Shown in pieces: positions 16,524 to 25,639 of a DNA stretch of 64,000 nucleotides (within the stretch, counting starts at the first letter, position 1; each line of letters opens with the position of its first letter). Both the position numbers and the translations under genes were made by a program. Origin of the DNA: an uncultured Rhizobiaceae group bacterium (GTDB lineage: Bacteria; Pseudomonadota; Alphaproteobacteria; Rhizobiales; Rhizobiaceae); the NCBI GenBank assembly GCA_947501445.1, contig CANMVS010000007.1, positions 186,001 to 250,000 on the forward strand. Reading direction: 5' to 3'. Below the pieces are notes generated by a model. That model saw only the letters and a list, made by a program, of their open reading frames with translations, made no database searches and was not told the DNA's origin.

Positions 16524-18013
16524 ATTTCAGCCTTTCCTTGGCGTATGGCTGCCCAGACAAGGGAGGCCGTGAGGCAGGCGAAAGCTGCAACCGGATACCA
16601 GATTGCAGTTGCCGCCGCGTCGACAAACGCGTGATTAAGCTCCATGTCGCCAGCCGCCATATCGTGTTCGAGTGTTGCGAAGAATAATTGCCCGACGATG
16701 GCAATTCCAAGAACAGTGCCGATCTGCTGGAAAGCCTGAAGTGTCCCTGATCCTGCGCCGGCGTCCTGTGGCGAGACAGATTCCAGAACAGACTGAAACA
16801 AGGCGGCAATTGCGATGCCCATGCCAAATCCGGCGATCAAGAGGGGTGGAATGAAGCTGATCGCACGCAAACCGTCGTCTGTTCCAACAATGGTCTGACG
16901 CAGGAATATCATGCCCACTAACAACAGCGCCGAGCCGACCGCCACACGGCTGTTGAGTGATCGTGCACTTAGACGACCGTTCAGAACCATGGCACATAAC
17001 ACACCGGCCGGGAATGGTACGGTTGCCAGACCCGATTGAAGTGCAGTCAAGCCAAAGCCGGTTTGAAAATAGATGGCAATGATCAGGAACACCCCCGGGA
17101 TTGCCGAAAAAAACAGCGTCACCTTGGCAATTCCGGACACAAAATCGCGATTGATGAGTAAATGTGCCGGTAAAAGTTCTGCCTGTTTTGCGACGGCTCT
17201 TTGTTTTTGTGTTTGCCAAAAGTAATAGGCCAGGGGCAAAGATAGACCCATCGATGCGAAGCACCACCACGGCCATCCGAAATTGCGTCCTTCAATTAGC
17301 GGCAAAACAATAAGGATGATAGCACTGGCGAAAAGTGCCATCCCGCGCCAGTCGGGTCTCATATTGTGATGCGATGATATATTGGGCACCAGATACACAG
17401 CGCCAATCAGAGCTGCTGCACCCAGCGGCAGGTTGATCAGAAAAATGGGTCGCCAGCCGAGCCCCAGAATGTCTGCTGAGATAAGCGCACCACCCAATAC
17501 AGGCCCGGCAACAGCACCGAGACTGGTAATTGCGCCAAACAAGCCGAATACTTTGCCTTTTTCGGCGGGTGGAAAAATCACATGGATGATGGCCAGAACC
17601 TGCGGTACCATCATTGCGCCTGCAAGGCCCTGGATTGCCCGCATGGCGATCAAAAATGTGATGTCAGCTGCCAATCCGCACAGGGCAGAAGCAACTGTGA
17701 ATCCGGCAATACCGGCCACGAACATGCGTTTTCGCCCGAAAACATCGCCGAAACGTCCAAAAGGCAGCAGCCCGGCGGCGAAAGCCAGCAAATAAACGGC
17801 TGCAACCCATTCCAGTTGTGTTGAGCTCGCTGAAAAATCAGTTTGAATTGCCGGAAGTGCAACATTGACGATGGTCACGTCCATCAGGTTCATGAAGGTG
17901 GCAAGAAACAGGACCAATGCAGCGGCCCATCTGCCAGCCTGCAACTGCGGCGAACCCGATACGTCATTATTCATTGTTGCTGTCATATTGCGCGCCGACT
18001 TTCCTTCATTCAC
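16520..18013 (-). CDS. MFS drug exporter, DHA2 (EmrB/QacA, 14-TM) family
   Basis: This 497-residue transporter has about fourteen hydrophobic segments. Its TM1 motif FMNLMDVTIVNVALPAI is the classical DHA2 signature, and GRFGDVFGRKR is MFS motif A. It should export amphipathic toxic compounds with proton antiport. The gene is divergent from an Rrf2 regulator across about 100 bp, and the downstream methyltransferase is overlapped by 4 bp. ATG 18013 is given; ATG 17986 (MTATMNND) is an alternative. Whether the regulator controls it is inferred from layout. Confidence 0.88.
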   Translation of the reverse strand: MNEGKSARNMTATMNNDVSGSPQLQAGRWAAALVLFLATFMNLMDVTIVNVALPAIQTDFSASSTQLEWVAAVYLLAFAAGLLPFGRFGDVFGRKRMFVAGIAGFTVASALCGLAADITFLIAMRAIQGLAGAMMVPQVLAIIHVIFPPAEKGKVFGLFGAITSLGAVAGPVLGGALISADILGLGWRPIFLINLPLGAAALIGAVYLVPNISSHHNMRPDWRGMALFASAIILIVLPLIEGRNFGWPWWCFASMGLSLPLAYYFWQTQKQRAVAKQAELLPAHLLINRDFVSGIAKVTLFFSAIPGVFLIIAIYFQTGFGLTALQSGLATVPFPAGVLCAMVLNGRLSARSLNSRVAVGSALLLVGMIFLRQTIVGTDDGLRAISFIPPLLIAGFGMGIAIAALFQSVLESVSPQDAGAGSGTLQAFQQIGTVLGIAIVGQLFFATLEHDMAAGDMELNHAFVDAAATAIWYPVAAFACLTASLVWAAIRQGKAEI

Positions 18014-18074
18014 GTATCAACATAAGTTGCATGAGTTTTTGTGTCAATATCACGTAACATCTTTTGCAACGTGA
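18010..18074. promoter_or_regulatory. Divergent promoter with candidate Rrf2 operator
   Basis: A 25-bp segment at 18050-18074 has inverted ends TCACGT and ACGTGA around an A/T-rich centre with TTTTGCA. A related 25-bp segment at 18010-18034 begins TCACGTA and contains GTTGCA before TGA. The spacing and position between the divergent MFS and Rrf2 genes suggest two operator copies. The match is by eye only. Confidence 0.4.
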
Positions 18075-18114
18075 AAAACGCGTTATATTCGACCAACAAC
18101 AAAGGGAGCTGTTC

Positions 18115-18543
18115 ATGCGTTACGATAGTCGCTTGCCGCGTGTTCTGCACGTTCTTCTGCATCTTGATCAGATGGATGAACCAGCGACGTCCAGTCAGAT
18201 TGGGCAAATGCTCAATACCAATGCTGCCGTTGTTCGCCGCACGATGGCTGGTCTGCGTACCAGGGGCTATGTTCAATCGACAAAAGGCCATGGCGGTGGT
18301 TGGACCCTCGCCATGCCGCTTACACAAATCACACTGCTGGGGATTTACGAAGCACTGGAATCGCCAACACTGTTTGCCCTGGGGCAGGCCGACGACGCCC
18401 CTTCCTGTCTGATGGAGCAAGCCGCAAATGCGGCCACCGGTCATGCGTTGAAACAGGCGGCGGCACATTTTCACGAAGCGTTGGCAAATGTCACAATGGC
18501 GGATCTGGCAGATGATTTTGCCACAAGGCTGGCTGCCAGGTGA
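18115..18543 (+). CDS. Rrf2-family transcriptional regulator
   Basis: This 142-residue winged-helix protein starts MRYDSRLPRVLHVLLHLDQ and has the recognition helix region NTNAAVVRRTMAGLRTRGYV and the wing KGHGGGWTLAMPLTQITLLGIYEAL. These are Rrf2 family marks. Only one cysteine (APSCLM) is present in the usual ligand region, so a three-cysteine Fe-S cluster as in IscR or NsrR is not supported; it looks more like the YwnA branch. AAAGGGAG at 18101-18108 sets the start at ATG 18115. Likely target: the divergent MFS-methyltransferase operon. Confidence 0.85.
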   Translation: MRYDSRLPRVLHVLLHLDQMDEPATSSQIGQMLNTNAAVVRRTMAGLRTRGYVQSTKGHGGGWTLAMPLTQITLLGIYEALESPTLFALGQADDAPSCLMEQAANAATGHALKQAAAHFHEALANVTMADLADDFATRLAAR

Positions 18544-18549
18544 TAATTA

Positions 18550-19494
18550 TCAGGCACTGTCCGGGTAAATTACCACATCGCGGTGACGCGGATCATTGTG
18601 CATCTGCCAATAAATTGCCGATATATGCTTTGTGAGCGGGCCGATTGTACCTGAGCCGATTGGAAGACCGTCAACTTTTGTAACGGGCATAACGCCGCCG
18701 GCGGTTGAGGTGATAAACACCTCGTCCGCCGCATTGAGTTCATTGATCGAGATGTTTTGGGCACGGCAATTGATGTCTGTCTGTTGGCATATATCAAAGA
18801 TTGTCTGACGGGTGATACCCAGCAGGACGCCTGAATCCGGTGTCAAAACCATGCCATTTTTGATCGCAAAAATGTTAAATCCGGGCCCTTCGGCCACATT
18901 GCCATTGGTATCCAGCAAAAGAGCCGTATCAGCGCCCATTTCGTAAGCCGCATAGAGACCTTTGACCATATCCAGCCAGTGGTAGTTCTTGATCGTCGGG
19001 TCAATTGAGGCAGGCGGAATACGCAAGATATCCGTGATGGCAATGTGCAGGCCATGTTCCAACTGATCACCGGTCGCCACGGATCCAAATGGAATGGCAA
19101 ACGCTATGAAGCGGTTCTCGGCGTCCCTTGGGTCCCGGCTGAAGTCTGCAGATGTGCCACGGGTACAGATGAATTCAACGTAGGAATTTCGCAAGCCCGA
19201 CAATGCGACGCAATTGTGCAGAATTTCGGTTATTTGTCTCTTGTTGTATGGAATAGACATGTGAAGCCCCTCCATACTGCGTAAAAACCGATCCAGATGT
19301 GATTCCAGCCGGAAGAACGCGCCTTTCCAGACGTGCACTACATCGTAAGTCGCGTCCGAATGCAGGAATCCGTAATCCAGAACCGAGATTTTGGCCTCCC
19401 GGATGGGCAGGTACTGTCCGTCCATATAGACAATACCGGGCGGGTAGTTGCGATGATCAATGTGCCGTGAGGATAGGTTGGGCAGGGTGCGCAT
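18550..19494 (-). CDS. Class IV PLP-dependent aminotransferase (branched-chain/D-amino-acid type)
   Basis: This 314-residue protein has the fold-type IV landmarks: VYMDGQYLPIREAKISVLDYGFLHSDATYD near the N-terminus, the likely PLP lysine in TIKNYHWLDMVKG, NVAEGPGFNIFAIKNG and FITSTAGGVMPVTKVDG. It transfers amino groups between an amino acid and a 2-oxo acid. The subclass (BCAT, D-alanine or (R)-amine transaminase) is unclear. The frame is open to 19725 but family length favours ATG 19494. It is convergent with the Rrf2 gene and divergent from the SBF transporter. Confidence 0.8.
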   Translation of the reverse strand: MRTLPNLSSRHIDHRNYPPGIVYMDGQYLPIREAKISVLDYGFLHSDATYDVVHVWKGAFFRLESHLDRFLRSMEGLHMSIPYNKRQITEILHNCVALSGLRNSYVEFICTRGTSADFSRDPRDAENRFIAFAIPFGSVATGDQLEHGLHIAITDILRIPPASIDPTIKNYHWLDMVKGLYAAYEMGADTALLLDTNGNVAEGPGFNIFAIKNGMVLTPDSGVLLGITRQTIFDICQQTDINCRAQNISINELNAADEVFITSTAGGVMPVTKVDGLPIGSGTIGPLTKHISAIYWQMHNDPRHRDVVIYPDSA

Positions 19495-19795
19495 GATTTG
19501 GCTCTCGATGAATGACGTCGGTTGGGACAACTGGTCCTGCGAACAATGGCTGCATTTTTTGCCTGAAAATTCGTGTGTGCGCAGGTTTTGTATCAAACAA
19601 ACAGACCGTAGAACATTATGTCCACCATGCAGGGTGACTGCGACAACGGACTTCTTGACATTACCTGACAAATTAACCACGTGACAGGTGAATGCATTGG
19701 GCGCTGGTACGTTTGTGCATCTCACAGACGGCTGGTGCCGTATTGAGACCCGCCTATGGCGATGCTGCTTTTAACCGGTAGGAGAAGGGAAAAAA

Positions 19796-20668
19796 TTGGG
19801 CATTGTACTAAGTGTAATTTTACCGCTCTCGCTGGCGTTCATCATGTTTACACTTGGGCTGGGTCTGACAACGGGTGATTTTGTCCGCGTTGTTTCTCAA
19901 CCGAGGGCATTTGTTGCCGGTGCCATTGCACAATTGGTTCTGCTGCCGGTTCTTGCCTTCATGCTGTTGAGCGTGCTCAATCTACCACCAGAGCTCTCAG
20001 TCGGCGTGATGATACTGTCATTTTGTCCCGGCGGTGTGACGTCCAATCTGGTGACCCGACTGGCCGGCGGTTCTGTGGCTCTTTCAGTAACATTGACCGG
20101 TGTTGTCAGCCTGATATCGGTGGTGACTGTACCATTCCTTGTGGCCTATTCATCGGTCTATTTTATGGGCGCGGCAGCGCCCGCGTTCAATGTGACGTCA
20201 CTGGCTTTGGCGATGATTGCAATAACTGCTGTTCCCATTGTGGTCGGTATGGTGATACGTCATTTCTTTGCCGCCTGGGCTACGCGTATGGAACCAAAGC
20301 TCCTGATGGTAGTAACCGGGCTGTTCATGATGATCGTTGTTGCAGCTGTTGCCAGCAACTGGGGCGTATTCTCCGGCAACATTCGCATTCTGGCCCCTGC
20401 ACTGATCATCCTGAATATTCTGTTGCTCGGTGTTGGATTGTTCATCGGGCGGTTACTCAACCTGGGCAGGTCGGATTCCATCGCCCTTGCGGTGGAAACC
20501 GGTGTGCAAAATGCCACGCTTGGTATTACAGCAGGCAGTCTGATTACCGAGGCGGCCATGGGGCTTCCACCTTTCAGTCTGCCATCAGCAGTCTATGGAA
20601 TTACCATGTATATGGTTGCAGTGCCCTTCATCATCTGGATGCGTGTGACTGAACCCATCGATGATTGA
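19796..20668 (+). CDS. Bile acid:sodium symporter (SBF/BASS) family transporter
   Basis: This 290-residue protein has about nine to ten hydrophobic segments. Family motifs are FTLGLGLTTGDF in the first helices, FCPGGVTSNLVTRLAGG and ETGVQNATLGI near the end. BASS proteins are Na+-coupled importers of organic anions such as pyruvate, 2-oxo acids or pantothenate. The start appears to be TTG 19796 preceded by AGGAGAAGGG. Its place next to a divergent aminotransferase gene would suit transport of a 2-oxo acid, but this is a guess. Confidence 0.85.
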   Translation: MGIVLSVILPLSLAFIMFTLGLGLTTGDFVRVVSQPRAFVAGAIAQLVLLPVLAFMLLSVLNLPPELSVGVMILSFCPGGVTSNLVTRLAGGSVALSVTLTGVVSLISVVTVPFLVAYSSVYFMGAAAPAFNVTSLALAMIAITAVPIVVGMVIRHFFAAWATRMEPKLLMVVTGLFMMIVVAAVASNWGVFSGNIRILAPALIILNILLLGVGLFIGRLLNLGRSDSIALAVETGVQNATLGITAGSLITEAAMGLPPFSLPSAVYGITMYMVAVPFIIWMRVTEPIDD

Positions 20669-20679
20669 ACTTCAAAATA

Positions 20680-21621
20680 TTAGCGTTCGCCCTTGCGATA
20701 GGGTGCCATCAACGCCTGTGGCACTCGGGCGCGCCGGGACATGATGACAAGTGCGACGATGGACAAAACATAAGGGACCATCAGGAAAAGCTGATAGGGA
20801 ATGGCATTGTCAATGACGTGCTGCAGCCGTAACTGATAGGCATCGAACAGGGCGAACAGCAAGGCACCCAACAGCGCCTTTCCAGGACGCCAGGAGGCAA
20901 ATACCACCAATGCAATACAGACCCAACCGCGTCCCTGAACCATGGTTGGAAAGAAACTGTTGAAGGTTGCGGTGGTCAAAAATGCGCCGCCCATGGCCAT
21001 CAGGGCGCTGCCGACAACGATGGTGCCAATACGTATGCGCACCGGGTTCAGCCCCTGGGCTTCAACCGCATGGGGATTTTCTCCTGTCATGCGGATGGCA
21101 AGGCCAAGTGGCGTGCGGGTGAACACATAGGCGGTCACCACAATGGCGAATATGGCGAGATAAGTCGGGGCCGTTTGTGAAAACAGGGCTTCTCCAATAA
21201 AGGGAATATCCGACAGGCCCGGAATGGCCAGTGGCTGGAAGGGTTCGATCGTCGGCGGTGATGAGGAGACGGGCAGGGCGAGGCGGTATATGTAATAGGT
21301 CAGGGATGAAGCAAACAGCGTTATGCCAAGGCCGGTTACATGTTGTGACAAGCCGAGCGGCACCGTGAGAAAGGCATGAAGCAGCCCGAACATGCCGCCG
21401 CACACAGCGGCCACAAACAGCCCGGTCCAAAGATCGGCTCCCTGATAGACCGTCATCCATGCAACCATGGCACCCAGTGTCATGATGCCTTCAATACCCA
21501 GATTAAGAACGCCGGATCGCTCACAGATCAATGCGCCAAGTGTTCCGAAAATAAGCGGCGTGGCGATCCGAAGAACCGCGCCCCACAGGCTCGCCGATGT
21601 AAAAATGTCCAATGCTTCCAT
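20680..21621 (-). CDS. Nucleoside/simple-sugar ABC importer permease 2 (YufQ type)
   Basis: This 313-residue permease carries GTLGALICERSGVLNLGIEGIM near the N-terminus, the signature of the BMP-dependent nucleoside permease family, and TGENPHAVEAQGLNP in the middle. It overlaps the stop of the upstream permease by one base. With its partner it forms a heterodimeric pore. It is the last gene of the minus-strand operon and is convergent with the SBF gene 11 bp away. Confidence 0.9.
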   Translation of the reverse strand: MEALDIFTSASLWGAVLRIATPLIFGTLGALICERSGVLNLGIEGIMTLGAMVAWMTVYQGADLWTGLFVAAVCGGMFGLLHAFLTVPLGLSQHVTGLGITLFASSLTYYIYRLALPVSSSPPTIEPFQPLAIPGLSDIPFIGEALFSQTAPTYLAIFAIVVTAYVFTRTPLGLAIRMTGENPHAVEAQGLNPVRIRIGTIVVGSALMAMGGAFLTTATFNSFFPTMVQGRGWVCIALVVFASWRPGKALLGALLFALFDAYQLRLQHVIDNAIPYQLFLMVPYVLSIVALVIMSRRARVPQALMAPYRKGER

Positions 21622-22670
21622 TAGCGTCTTACCCGATAGGATGTGAACAACAGACAGACCAGCATGGTCAGCAGGGATATTGAAACGATGACATCGGCTA
21701 TGAAGCTTGGAACACCCAGTGCACGGCTCATGCTGTCTGCCCCGACAAAAACGATTGCCACAAAGACCGCCGTTATCACGACGCCGATCGGGTTGAGACC
21801 GGCAAGCATGGCAACAACAATGCCCGAATAACCGTAACCGGGCGACAGATCGAGGGTTACATACCCCTTGAGACCGGTGACTTCTATGGCGCCTGCAAGA
21901 CCGGCCAGACCACCGGAAATGCAGGCCACGGCGAGCAGGGTTTTACCAAGCTTTATCCCGGCAAAGGAGGCGGCCTTCGGGTTGAGACCGGCGGCCTTTG
22001 TTTCCATGCCGAAAACGGTTCTTGATTGAACGACCCACACAACAACCGCGGCAAAAATGGCCACCAGCAACCCGATGTGCAACCGGCTTCGCTCCAGTAA
22101 TTTTGGCAACAGAACCTCCCGGTCAACGGGAACAGATTGCGGCCAGCCAAAGGCCAGCGGATCCTTCAATGGTCCTTCAATCATCATCGAAACAAACAGC
22201 AGAACGATGAAATTGAGGATCAAGGTTGTGACAACCTCATCAACGCCCAACCGGATGCGCAGGATGACCGGTCCAAGCAGTAGCAGGGCACCAGCGACCA
22301 TGCCCGCAAGCAATATGATGACGATGGCCAGAGGGCCGGGAACGACCGATGCCAGCGAATGGCCGAGCCATGCGGCCACCAGAGCGCCGAGATAGAGTTG
22401 CCCTTCACCGCCAATGTTCCAAAGTCGGGCGCGAAAAGCGACAGCAGCAGCAAGTCCGGTCAGGATCAACGGTGTTGTGCGTGTCAGGGTTTCGGAGATC
22501 GATAACCGTGAGCCGAATGCGCCCTTGACCATCTCGTAATAGGCATCAAGCGGGTTTACACCGGCCAGGGCAATCAATACGCCTGAAAGTGCCAGTGCGA
22601 TGACAACTGCCACCACGGGCGCCGCGATCATCAGTACAAGGGGCGTGTTGTCGCGTCGTTCAAGCCGCAT
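21621..22670 (-). CDS. Nucleoside/simple-sugar ABC importer permease 1 (YufP type)
   Basis: This 349-residue permease has about nine to ten membrane helices, including LTGLAAAVAFRARLWNIGGEGQLYLGAL, the paralogous counterpart of the signature in permease 2, and LSPGYGYSGIVVAMLAGLNP. Its ATG lies 11 bp inside the upstream ATPase gene. It works with the two-domain ATPase and the BMP-family binding protein of the same operon. Confidence 0.9.
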   Translation of the reverse strand: MRLERRDNTPLVLMIAAPVVAVVIALALSGVLIALAGVNPLDAYYEMVKGAFGSRLSISETLTRTTPLILTGLAAAVAFRARLWNIGGEGQLYLGALVAAWLGHSLASVVPGPLAIVIILLAGMVAGALLLLGPVILRIRLGVDEVVTTLILNFIVLLFVSMMIEGPLKDPLAFGWPQSVPVDREVLLPKLLERSRLHIGLLVAIFAAVVVWVVQSRTVFGMETKAAGLNPKAASFAGIKLGKTLLAVACISGGLAGLAGAIEVTGLKGYVTLDLSPGYGYSGIVVAMLAGLNPIGVVITAVFVAIVFVGADSMSRALGVPSFIADVIVSISLLTMLVCLLFTSYRVRR

Positions 22671-24183
22671 TTTCGCCCTCCCAGATGCCAGCCATCATAA
22701 GGCCAATGGCCCGCGACTCTGCCTGGGCTGCAGGCACGGCGGCAGACAGGCGGCCTTTGAAAATGGCTTGTATCGTATCGGAAAGGGCCAGGACCTCATC
22801 CAGATCTTCAGAGATCAGCAAGACTGCCGCCCCGGCCTTTCGGGCTTCCAGCAACTCGCCATGAACCGCTGCAATTGCTCCTTCATCAAGGCCGCGCGTT
22901 GGCTGATTGGCGATTATCAGGTTGGGCGACGAGGCAAGATTGCGCCCCAGTATCATCTTCTGCATATTGCCGCCGGACAATTGTCGTGTTCCCGTATCAG
23001 GGGTTGCCCCCCTGATATCAAAGCGTTCAATCAGTTCGTCGGCGTAATTCCTGCACGCGGCGCGTTTGACAAAGCCGTTGCCGGAAAATCGACTTTCACG
23101 AATGCGTTCGAGAACGGAATTTTCCCAGATGGCCATTTCGCCAACGGCACCTTCCGTGTTGCGATCCTCCGGAATGCGCCCGGTGCCGGCACGCACCAGC
23201 ATATGAGGTGAAAACCCTTTGGTCTCATGACCATCATAGGAGAGTGTTCCGCTGTCTGCTGCAAGCAGGCCGCTGGTCAATTGACCGAGCGCCGCCTGAC
23301 CGTTACCGGAGACGCCAATAATGCCCAGTATTTCACCAGCTCTGACACGAAACCCGATGGTGTCCAGGATCTTTCGGCCGCCTTCGAGCACGCTGACATT
23401 TTTTGCGGTGAGAATATCACGGCCCGGTTCCTGATCGGTTCTCACCGGTCGCACAACACGGCGACCGACCATCAATTCAGCAAGTTCGGCACGATCGGTT
23501 TTGGCCGTTTGTCTTTCTGCAACCGTGCGTCCGCCACGCAGGATGACCACCCGGTTTGAGGCAGCCATGACCTCACCGAGCTTGTGCGATATGAAGATGA
23601 CGGACAGGCCGCTGGCTGTCATATCGCGCAACGTTTCGAAAAGCTGATCGGCCTCGATACGTGTCAGCACCGCTGTTGGTTCATCCAGTATCAACACGCG
23701 TGCGTCCCGATACAGCGCTTTAAGAATTTCCACGCGCTGACGCTCGCCAACCGAAAGTTCACTGACAAATGCATTCGGATTGACCTGCAGTCCGAAACGT
23801 TCAGACAGGGTTTTGAGTTTCGTTTCGGCTTCGCGGCGTGCGGTCCGCAAATGGCCAAGCCCTTCCGTACCAATCATAATATTGTCGAGGACGCTCAGAT
23901 TACCGGCGAGGGTGAAATGCTGGTGCACCATGCCGATGCCCGCTTCTATCGCTGCCCGGGGTTTTCCCGGCGGCAGCAATTGTCCGAAGGCACGCACGTC
24001 CCCTGTGTCAGCGGTATAGTGGCCGAACAGAATATTCATCAAAGTGGTCTTGCCGGCACCGTTTTCGCCCAGCAGCGCCAGCAATTCGCCCTTGCCAAGC
24101 GACAGGCTGATGGAATCATTGGCAACCAGATCGCCAAACCGCTTGGTGATATTGGTCAGTTCAAGAACCGGTTCCAAGGTCAC
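22660..24183 (-). CDS. Nucleoside/simple-sugar ABC importer, two-domain ATPase (YufO type)
   Basis: This protein of about 507 residues has two ABC domains. Domain 1 has GENGAGKTT, LSVGERQRVEILKAL and VLILDEPTAVLT. Domain 2 has a degenerate Walker A (GVSGNGQAAL), LSGGNMQKMILGR and an altered Walker B (LIIANQPTRGLD), as usual for this family. The longer frame reaches 24219, but GTG 24183 shares GTGA with the amidase stop (24182-24180) and has AGGAG 7 nt upstream, so it is the better start. Confidence 0.9.
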   Translation of the reverse strand: MTLEPVLELTNITKRFGDLVANDSISLSLGKGELLALLGENGAGKTTLMNILFGHYTADTGDVRAFGQLLPPGKPRAAIEAGIGMVHQHFTLAGNLSVLDNIMIGTEGLGHLRTARREAETKLKTLSERFGLQVNPNAFVSELSVGERQRVEILKALYRDARVLILDEPTAVLTRIEADQLFETLRDMTASGLSVIFISHKLGEVMAASNRVVILRGGRTVAERQTAKTDRAELAELMVGRRVVRPVRTDQEPGRDILTAKNVSVLEGGRKILDTIGFRVRAGEILGIIGVSGNGQAALGQLTSGLLAADSGTLSYDGHETKGFSPHMLVRAGTGRIPEDRNTEGAVGEMAIWENSVLERIRESRFSGNGFVKRAACRNYADELIERFDIRGATPDTGTRQLSGGNMQKMILGRNLASSPNLIIANQPTRGLDEGAIAAVHGELLEARKAGAAVLLISEDLDEVLALSDTIQAIFKGRLSAAVPAAQAESRAIGLMMAGIWEGENAA

Positions 24184-25631
24184 TGTGGAACTCCTGCTGG
24201 CGGGGCGAGAAATGGCCACGGTGCATCATTTTCAAGTTGTTGGGCGATGTGCAGCATCTGCAAATCCGAGCCGACCGGCCCGATGAACTGCAGCGACAGG
24301 GGCAGCCCGGATGCATCCAGCCCGCGCGGCATGCTGAGCGCTGGTATGCCCGTGGCATTGGCCAGGCTTGCACGTGGCGCGATATGAGCCATCCGCGCCC
24401 AAAGTCCGTCAACATCGTCATTGTCCATGGGCATTGATCCCAATGCAGGCGCTGCACCTGACAGCATGGGCATGGCGATAAGATCGACTGTTTCAAAAAG
24501 ACCAGCACATTCATAGGCAAGGCGCGCGGCGCGCAAATCAACGTTAAACAGATCACTGGCCTTGAGCTTTCGGCCCCGGTCGGCCACCGCTGCCACCAGT
24601 GCGCTCACCTCGTCATTGCCGATGTTCATGGCATCAAGCAGGGCGGCCTGCCCGACACACAGGATTGTCTGTACAATCTGCTGCGCCTCATCCGCGATAT
24701 GGTCCAGCGTTTTGGGGTCCAGATCAATCAATTCATGTCCGTGCTGGCGCAGCATATCGGCTGCCGAGCGCAATGCGTTAACCTGCGCGGCACCGATCCC
24801 GGTTGGAGCCGTATCAACCAGACCAATCCGCAGGCCTTTGACAGAGACCCCTGACAGAGCAAGCTCTCCTGTTGAGGTTGCTGCTTGGCTCATGGAATTG
24901 CCTGACAGCGCAAGCAGTGCAGACCGTGCGTCTCGCACCGAGCGGGTCAACGCCAGTTCGGCGGCTATCCCCATCAGCTGATTGCCGAAATCGGGCGCAT
25001 TGGTGGTCAGGCCGCGTGATGGTTTGAGACCGACGAGCCCACAGCAGGCTGCCGGAACACGGATTGAACCGGCGGCGTCTGTCGCATGTGCCATGGCAAC
25101 AATACCAGATGCGACGGCAACAGCGGCTCCACCGGATGATCCACCAGGCGAATAGGCCGGGTTCCAGGGGTTACGGGCAACGGGACCCCCGGCTGGCTCA
25201 CTGGTCAGTGACAGGCCGAATTCCGGGGTTGTGGTAACACCAAAAGGCAGCAACCCGGCTGAACGGAACCGTTGAAAAGAGACACTGTCCTGTGTGGCTG
25301 GCTCCACGCGTGCTGCCATGGCTTTTGATCCGGCATAAACCGGAAGTCCACAGGCTGCATTGCCCAGATCCTTGGCTAAAAATGGCACACCGCAAAAGGG
25401 CGCATTTCGCACCAGGGGATTGCCTGCGGCCAGTTCGGCATCAATGGCCGCCGCCGCTGCCAACCCCATTTTCACATCCAGATGGCAAATGGCCCCATTG
25501 GGATCATCGCGTGCCTGATCCAGGCTTGCCTCCATAGCTGCGCTGGCGCTGGTCTGTCCGTGCCGAATAGCCTCCGCGAGCGTTGTAGCGTCCGCGAAAG
25601 CCTGTTTTGTCGTATCACTTTCCGTTGGCAT
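24180..25631 (-). CDS. Amidase-signature family hydrolase
   Basis: This 483-residue amidase has the Ser-cisSer-Lys triad regions: GVPFLAKDLGN (Lys), SPGGSSGGAAVAVASG (cis-Ser) and DAAGSIRVPAACCGLVGLKPSRG (nucleophile Ser). It hydrolyses an amide or ureide; family members include GatA, AtzF/allophanate hydrolase and N-carbamoyl hydrolases. Its place inside a BMP-transporter operon with a cytosine-deaminase-like enzyme suggests a ring-opened purine or pyrimidine product as substrate. No AtzF C-terminal domain is present. It is coupled to the ATPase gene by GTGA and starts 8 bp after the binding protein stop. Confidence 0.88.
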   Translation of the reverse strand: MPTESDTTKQAFADATTLAEAIRHGQTSASAAMEASLDQARDDPNGAICHLDVKMGLAAAAAIDAELAAGNPLVRNAPFCGVPFLAKDLGNAACGLPVYAGSKAMAARVEPATQDSVSFQRFRSAGLLPFGVTTTPEFGLSLTSEPAGGPVARNPWNPAYSPGGSSGGAAVAVASGIVAMAHATDAAGSIRVPAACCGLVGLKPSRGLTTNAPDFGNQLMGIAAELALTRSVRDARSALLALSGNSMSQAATSTGELALSGVSVKGLRIGLVDTAPTGIGAAQVNALRSAADMLRQHGHELIDLDPKTLDHIADEAQQIVQTILCVGQAALLDAMNIGNDEVSALVAAVADRGRKLKASDLFNVDLRAARLAYECAGLFETVDLIAMPMLSGAAPALGSMPMDNDDVDGLWARMAHIAPRASLANATGIPALSMPRGLDASGLPLSLQFIGPVGSDLQMLHIAQQLENDAPWPFLAPPAGVPQ

Positions 25632-25639
25632 CCTGAGGC

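Noticed and set aside
18115-18543. Rrf2 protein as an Fe-S sensor (IscR/NsrR)
   Set aside because: Only one cysteine is present in the ligand region.
23584-24387. Plus-strand open frame of 267 codons across the ATPase/amidase junction
   Set aside because: Shadow of two well supported minus-strand genes.
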